Shown here piece by piece: positions 60,263 through 64,000 of a stretch of DNA of 64,000 nt; the stretch's first letter is position 1; every line of letters begins with the position of its first letter. Location of the stretch: positions 248,001 to 312,000 of the forward strand of contig NZ_JAUEQY010000007.1 in assembly GCF_030406325.1 (NCBI RefSeq), read 5' to 3'. Source of the stretch: Actinomadura sp. DC4 (lineage in GTDB: Bacteria > Actinomycetota > Actinomycetes > Streptosporangiales > Streptosporangiaceae). The position numbers were made by a program, and so were the translations under genes. The notes under the pieces were generated by a model. That model saw nothing but the letters and a program-made list of their open reading frames with translations. It was not told the DNA's origin and did no database searches.

Positions 60263-62980
60263 ATGGGGCCGCTGCCGGCCGGCCTGGTCATGGTCTTCTT
60301 CTTCGCCCTGGCCTCGCTGGCCTTTCTGCAGATCGTCCGGTCCGTCGACCACCCGAGTCGGCGGCGGCTCTCGTCGACGGCGCTGCTGTTCAGCGTCTTC
60401 CAGTCGGCCGGTCTCACCCTCGGCGCCCTCTGCCTCGTGTCGCCGCCCGTGGCGTCGGCGGCGGGTTCGGCGGCGCTGGCGGTCGCGGTGCTCGTCAACC
60501 TCCGGATGGTCAGGCGCGAGTTCGCCCGGCGGTCACACCGGCCGATGGTGCCGCGCAACCGGCGGGAGGCCGCAGCGATGGAGTGGGAGTGCCGCATGGC
60601 CCTGCGGCAGGGCGCGCCCGGCCGGGTCCGCCCCGGCTGGACACGCCTCAACCTGGCCCGCGCCCTCGTGGTGCTCGCGCGCGAGGCGGACGGCTCCGGC
60701 CGGGCCGTCGAGGCGCGGGACCTTCTCGACGGGCTGCGCCGCGACACCTCGGTGGATCCCGACATGCTGTTCGACGCCTACCGCGAGCTCGTGGACACGA
60801 TCGAGTTCACCGGTACGGAGGCGCTCTACGAGGAGACGCTCGACCGGCTGGAGGAGGCGGCCCGGCCGCTGGCGGCCGACATGCCGGCCCTCTACCACGT
60901 CGCCATCGCGCGGGGCGACCACGCGGCGCACCAGGTGTCCCGCAGCGGTTCCGAGACGACGAAGCGGTCCTTCCGGCTCCAGGCGCGCGGCTACTACGAG
61001 CAGGCGCTCCGCCTGGTGCGGCCCGGTTCGGATCTGGCCCTGGACGCGGAGACGCGGCTGGCGCTGATGCCCGGCCCTCCCGGTGAGTTCTGGCTGGACG
61101 AGCGGGTCGGCGTCTGGCGATCGCGCCTGCCGGGGCGCCGGGCCGATCGGGCCTCGGTCCGGTTCGTCCTCGCGTACCTGCTGCTCGCGCGGTTCGCCCG
61201 CGACGACAGCGAGCGCGACCGGGAGGAGGCCGTACGGCTGCTGGAGCGCCTCGCCCGCGGGAGGTCCGAGCTCCGTACCCACGCCGCCGAGCTGCTGCCC
61301 ACCGCCCGCGCGTCGATCGCGTGGCGGCCGCGGGCCGGTACGGCCGAGGAGATCGGGGCCGCGTTCCGGCGGGCGTTCGACGAGCGGGCGCGAGAGTCGG
61401 TCGGCGGCCTCCAACGCGTCACCGCGGACTGGATCGCGTGGGCGATCGAGGAGGAGGACGTCGAGGAGGCCGCCGAGGCCTGCTGGCGGCGGGCGATGAC
61501 GCTGCCGCCGCTCGTCCTGCGGCCGCACTCGTGGCGGCTGCGCGCGGAGACCGCCGCGCGGCTGGGCGGGAACGCCGCCGAGGCGGGCTTCTGGCTGCTC
61601 GCTGCGAGCCGCGTACGCGAGGCGGCGGTCGCGATGGAGTACGGGCGGACCGTCGCGTTCGGCCTGGCCACCGCCGCTCCCCCACCCGAGCTGGCCCGCC
61701 GGCTCACCGAGGCCGGCCGGCGGGATCTCTACACGGACTACGCCCGCGCCGTGGAGGCGGCGATCCGCCGGGAGTTCGGCATCGCCGGTCAGGACGAGGC
61801 GAGCGAGCGCCCGTGGGGCGAGATCGACCGGCTGCGGCGGGCCATCGCCGAGGTGCTCGGCGACGCGGAGATCCAGCCGCCGCTCGCCTACGAGGAGATC
61901 CGCGCGGTCGCCGTCGGCGGGCCCATCGTCTACCTCGGCGCGACCGAGCGCGGCGGATTCGCGATCATCGTACGGTCCGACGGCGAGCCGCAGGTCCTGC
62001 CGCTGCCCCGGCTGACCGCCCCGGAGGTCGCCGAGCGGGCGAAGACGCTGGCCCGGGTGGTCGAGGGCGCTCCCGACTCGGCGTGGGAGACCGCGGACGG
62101 GCCCGGTCAGGGGCTGTACCCATGGATGTGGTCGGCGGTGATGGAGCCGCTGACCGTACAGCTCGCCGGGCGGGAGGCCGCGCTGATCGCGACCGGGCCG
62201 CTGGGGGCGTTCCCGCTGCACGCGGCGGCGCCGACGCGCAACGCGCCGCCGGCGTCGGACTACCTCCTCCTGCGCCGCGCGCCGAGCGCCCGGCTGCTGC
62301 GCGACGCGCGTACGGCCGCCATGACGGTCTCCGCGCGGCCGCTCACCCTCCTGGCCGCCGACGTCCCGCACCCGGCGGACGGCCCCGACCTGCGCCTCGT
62401 CGCGTACCAGACCAGGGCGCTGCACGAGCGTTACGGCGCGCGCTGCGAACGGCTGCCGGACGCGACCCGGGCACAGGCGCTCGCCACGATCGGCCCGGCC
62501 GGGGCCTGGCATTTCGCCTGCGCCGTCCGGCGGGAACCCGACCTGCTCGACAGCCACTTCGCCATGGCCGACGGGCGGCTGACCCTGCGCGACCTGATCC
62601 TGCGCGACGGGAGCCACCGCCTCGCCGTCCTGTCGTCGCATGAGACCACCGCGCCCGGCGGGTCGATCGGCCTCCCCGACGGGCTGATGTACGCGGGCGT
62701 CGCGGCGGTGATCGCCTCCGCGTGGCGGGTGGAGGAGACGGCCACCGCGTGCCTCCTGCTGCGGTTCCACGAGCTCTGGCAGGGCGGGCGCGCGCCGCGC
62801 CGGGCCTTCGCCGAGGCGCAGTGCTGGCTGCGCAAGGCGACCAACGAGGAGCTGACCAGGTACGACCCTAACCTGGTCGCCGAGCCGCGGCTGGAGGCGG
62901 AGTCGCTGGCCCTGTGGCGGGCGCGGCGTCCCTTTCGCGAGCCCAAGTACTGGGCGGCGTTCAGCTACACGGGCGTCTGA
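60263..62980 (+). CDS. Membrane-anchored CHAT-domain-like protein lacking the His-Cys dyad
   Basis: A 905-residue protein. Two N-terminal membrane helices (LVMVFFFALASLAFLQIV and SAGLTLGALCLVSPPVASAA region) are followed by a helical TPR-like middle and a C-terminal CHAT (caspase-like) fold recognised by GPLGAFPLHAA, WHFACAVRREPDLLDSHFA, RLTLRDLILRDG, LAVLSSHETTAPGGSIGLPD and AAVIASAWRVEETAT. In active CHAT proteases these read HFACHG and LSACET. Here Ala754 replaces the catalytic His and His793 stands in place of the Cys. It is thus probably a pseudoprotease acting as a scaffold or sensor. It is co-transcribed with the Hsp70-like gene. Confidence 0.85.
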   Translation: MGPLPAGLVMVFFFALASLAFLQIVRSVDHPSRRRLSSTALLFSVFQSAGLTLGALCLVSPPVASAAGSAALAVAVLVNLRMVRREFARRSHRPMVPRNRREAAAMEWECRMALRQGAPGRVRPGWTRLNLARALVVLAREADGSGRAVEARDLLDGLRRDTSVDPDMLFDAYRELVDTIEFTGTEALYEETLDRLEEAARPLAADMPALYHVAIARGDHAAHQVSRSGSETTKRSFRLQARGYYEQALRLVRPGSDLALDAETRLALMPGPPGEFWLDERVGVWRSRLPGRRADRASVRFVLAYLLLARFARDDSERDREEAVRLLERLARGRSELRTHAAELLPTARASIAWRPRAGTAEEIGAAFRRAFDERARESVGGLQRVTADWIAWAIEEEDVEEAAEACWRRAMTLPPLVLRPHSWRLRAETAARLGGNAAEAGFWLLAASRVREAAVAMEYGRTVAFGLATAAPPPELARRLTEAGRRDLYTDYARAVEAAIRREFGIAGQDEASERPWGEIDRLRRAIAEVLGDAEIQPPLAYEEIRAVAVGGPIVYLGATERGGFAIIVRSDGEPQVLPLPRLTAPEVAERAKTLARVVEGAPDSAWETADGPGQGLYPWMWSAVMEPLTVQLAGREAALIATGPLGAFPLHAAAPTRNAPPASDYLLLRRAPSARLLRDARTAAMTVSARPLTLLAADVPHPADGPDLRLVAYQTRALHERYGARCERLPDATRAQALATIGPAGAWHFACAVRREPDLLDSHFAMADGRLTLRDLILRDGSHRLAVLSSHETTAPGGSIGLPDGLMYAGVAAVIASAWRVEETATACLLLRFHELWQGGRAPRRAFAEAQCWLRKATNEELTRYDPNLVAEPRLEAESLALWRARRPFREPKYWAAFSYTGV

Positions 62981-63039
62981 ACCGGGGAGTTGCCCGAAGT
63001 ACGTCGGGTGGACCGCCCGTTGTCCCGATAATGGGCGCC

Positions 63040-63639
63040 ATGAGTCGGTGGCGTGTTGTCTCGCTCGTGTTGAAAGCGGCATTGGTCGGGCTGCTGCTCT
63101 TCGCGCTCCTCCATCCGGACTGGGACCGCTTCGCGGCCAAGGCGATGGGGATCCGGGCGATGACCTATCCGCTCGCGGCGGTGCTGGTCCCGATCATCTG
63201 GTTCGCCTGGAGCCGGCTGCGCGGGCCGGTCCGGTATCCCTGGGACGTCGACGCGCTGATCGTGGCGCCGTTCGTCATCGACGTCGCCGGCAACGCCGTG
63301 AACTTCTACGACACGTTCACCTGGTTCGACGACTTCTGCCACTTCACCAACTGGGCGCTGCTGAGCGCCGCCGCCGGTGTCGCGCTGCGGCGCGGCCCGG
63401 TGATCCCGCGCTGGATGCTCGGGTTCACCTGCGCCGGGCTCGGGGCGATCGCGGCGATCCTGTGGGAGCTCGCCGAGTACTCCACGTTCATCATGAACAC
63501 CAACGAGGTCGTCGACATCTACCGCGACACCCTCGGCGACGAGGCGCTGGGACTGGGCGGCGCGACGCTCTCCGGCGTCCTTCTCGCGATCTTCGCGCCC
63601 CGGAGGCCCGCCGACGTGCCGGTCGAGGTCAGCCCGTGA
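63040..63639 (+). CDS. Small multi-pass membrane protein (DUF2238/YjdF-like)
   Basis: A 199-residue membrane protein with about six hydrophobic segments and the conserved NFYDTFTWFDDFCHFTNWAL and ILWELAEYSTF stretches, rich in acidic and aromatic residues within the membrane. It resembles DUF2238 proteins of unknown function. ATG 63040 is favoured because GATAAT at 63027-63032 would place transcription at or next to it, giving a leaderless message; ATG 63031 is also in frame. Its 3' end overlaps the convergent epimerase-like gene by 11 bases. Confidence 0.6.
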   Translation: MSRWRVVSLVLKAALVGLLLFALLHPDWDRFAAKAMGIRAMTYPLAAVLVPIIWFAWSRLRGPVRYPWDVDALIVAPFVIDVAGNAVNFYDTFTWFDDFCHFTNWALLSAAAGVALRRGPVIPRWMLGFTCAGLGAIAAILWELAEYSTFIMNTNEVVDIYRDTLGDEALGLGGATLSGVLLAIFAPRRPADVPVEVSP

Positions 63640-64000
63640 GCGCGGCGGGCCGCAGAGGCCTGCGCCGGGCGAGCTCGGAGTGGTACTCCCTGCCGATCCG
63701 CCCGGCGTTCTCTCGCAGGTAGTCCGTCAGCGGCGTCGGGCAGGTGGCCTCGCCCTCGACCATGACCAGCTCGGCCATCAGGCCGTCGATCTCGTCCCGG
63801 GTGAGCACGATGTCCCTGGTCACCAGCGACAGGCCGCGCAGCACCAGCGACACCAGGGCCGGTGGGAGGTGCACGGGGCGGAACGGCGACCCGATGGCGC
63901 GCGCGATGGTCGCGGCCAGGTCCTCGAAGCTGAACGACTCCGGGCCGATCGCGTCGACCACGGTGTCCTCGCGCTCGGCCCCGAGCCGTACGCACAGCTC
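63629..64000 (-). CDS. C-terminal part of an NAD(P)-binding epimerase-like protein (5' end outside window)
   Basis: The frame is open through the right edge. About 123 residues are visible: VVDAIGPESFSFEDLAATIA, SPFRPVHLPPALVSLVLRG and CPTPLTDYLRENAGRIG. The pattern of a 'GPE' segment followed by a helix and a variable C-terminal domain is typical of NmrA/atypical SDR nucleoside-sugar epimerase relatives. The catalytic half is beyond the window, so the assignment is provisional. Confidence 0.65.
   Translation of the reverse strand, partial: ELCVRLGAEREDTVVDAIGPESFSFEDLAATIARAIGSPFRPVHLPPALVSLVLRGLSLVTRDIVLTRDEIDGLMAELVMVEGEATCPTPLTDYLRENAGRIGREYHSELARRRPLRPAALTG

Noticed and set aside
1-64000. 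rRNA, tRNA or known riboswitch genes
   Set aside because: No tRNA-like cloverleaf, rRNA segment or recognisable riboswitch core was noticed on reading both strands; a covariance-model scan would be needed to be certain.

Overview
The window is high-GC DNA from a filamentous actinomycete. Evidence: very high GC at third codon positions, GTG and TTG starts, twin-arginine and long signal peptides, Pro-rich Ser/Thr kinases, many STAND ATPases, a DUF574-type methyltransferase and an FxSxx-COOH peptide system. Frequent CGTAC words suggest the Streptosporangiales/Thermomonosporaceae side of the phylum, but species cannot be assigned from the sequence alone.

Layout. 1-5.1 kb: end of an unknown gene, a Ser/Thr kinase, an M6-type metalloprotease and a LysR regulator. 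5.1-13.4 kb: a secreted glycan-degradation locus of two divergent GH3 enzymes and a GH71/99-like enzyme, with two perfect 18-nt palindromes in the divergent promoter. 13.4-16.5 kb: a frameshifted small gene, ACC deaminase (acdS), and a coupled hyi-glxR pair. 16.5-32.5 kb: a STAND/RiPP accessory region with a 14-repeat WD40 nSTAND, an NB-ARC protein with about 25 in-register 120-bp TPR units, a class III cyclase-like protein, and an FxSxx-COOH system. That system comprises fxsB (radical SAM, frameshifted), an HExxH peptide hydroxylase, fxsT, and a 55-codon fxsA precursor ending F-Q-S-R-V. Remnants of another nSTAND gene follow.

32.9-42.3 kb: the most interesting block, a compact biosynthetic cluster. 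It encodes an FAD oxidoreductase, a PLP enzyme, a single-module NRPS-like A-T-R protein, an aldo/keto reductase, a sulfotransferase-like protein, an HK97-fold shell protein best read as a family 3 (natural-product) encapsulin, and an MFS exporter. The A-T-R protein should release an amino aldehyde, and a protein shell could confine such a reactive intermediate (inference).

42.4-51.8 kb: a molybdenum sulfite-oxidase-like/FAD reductase/DUF6510 cassette, an NAD(P)-dependent dehydrogenase, a DUF4242 protein, a LuxR-type ATPase regulator, two methyltransferases, a CDGSH protein, an HO-like redox enzyme and a carboxylate-amine ligase. 51.8-53.3 kb is a gene graveyard: a TetR-P450 chimera, decayed P450 3' ends and an acyl-CoA dehydrogenase fragment. 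53.3-64 kb: an SDR, a patatin, a lipid acyltransferase, a two-component system, and an Hsp70-like/CHAT-like pair in which both proteins lack key catalytic residues. It ends with a membrane protein and the tail of an epimerase-like gene.
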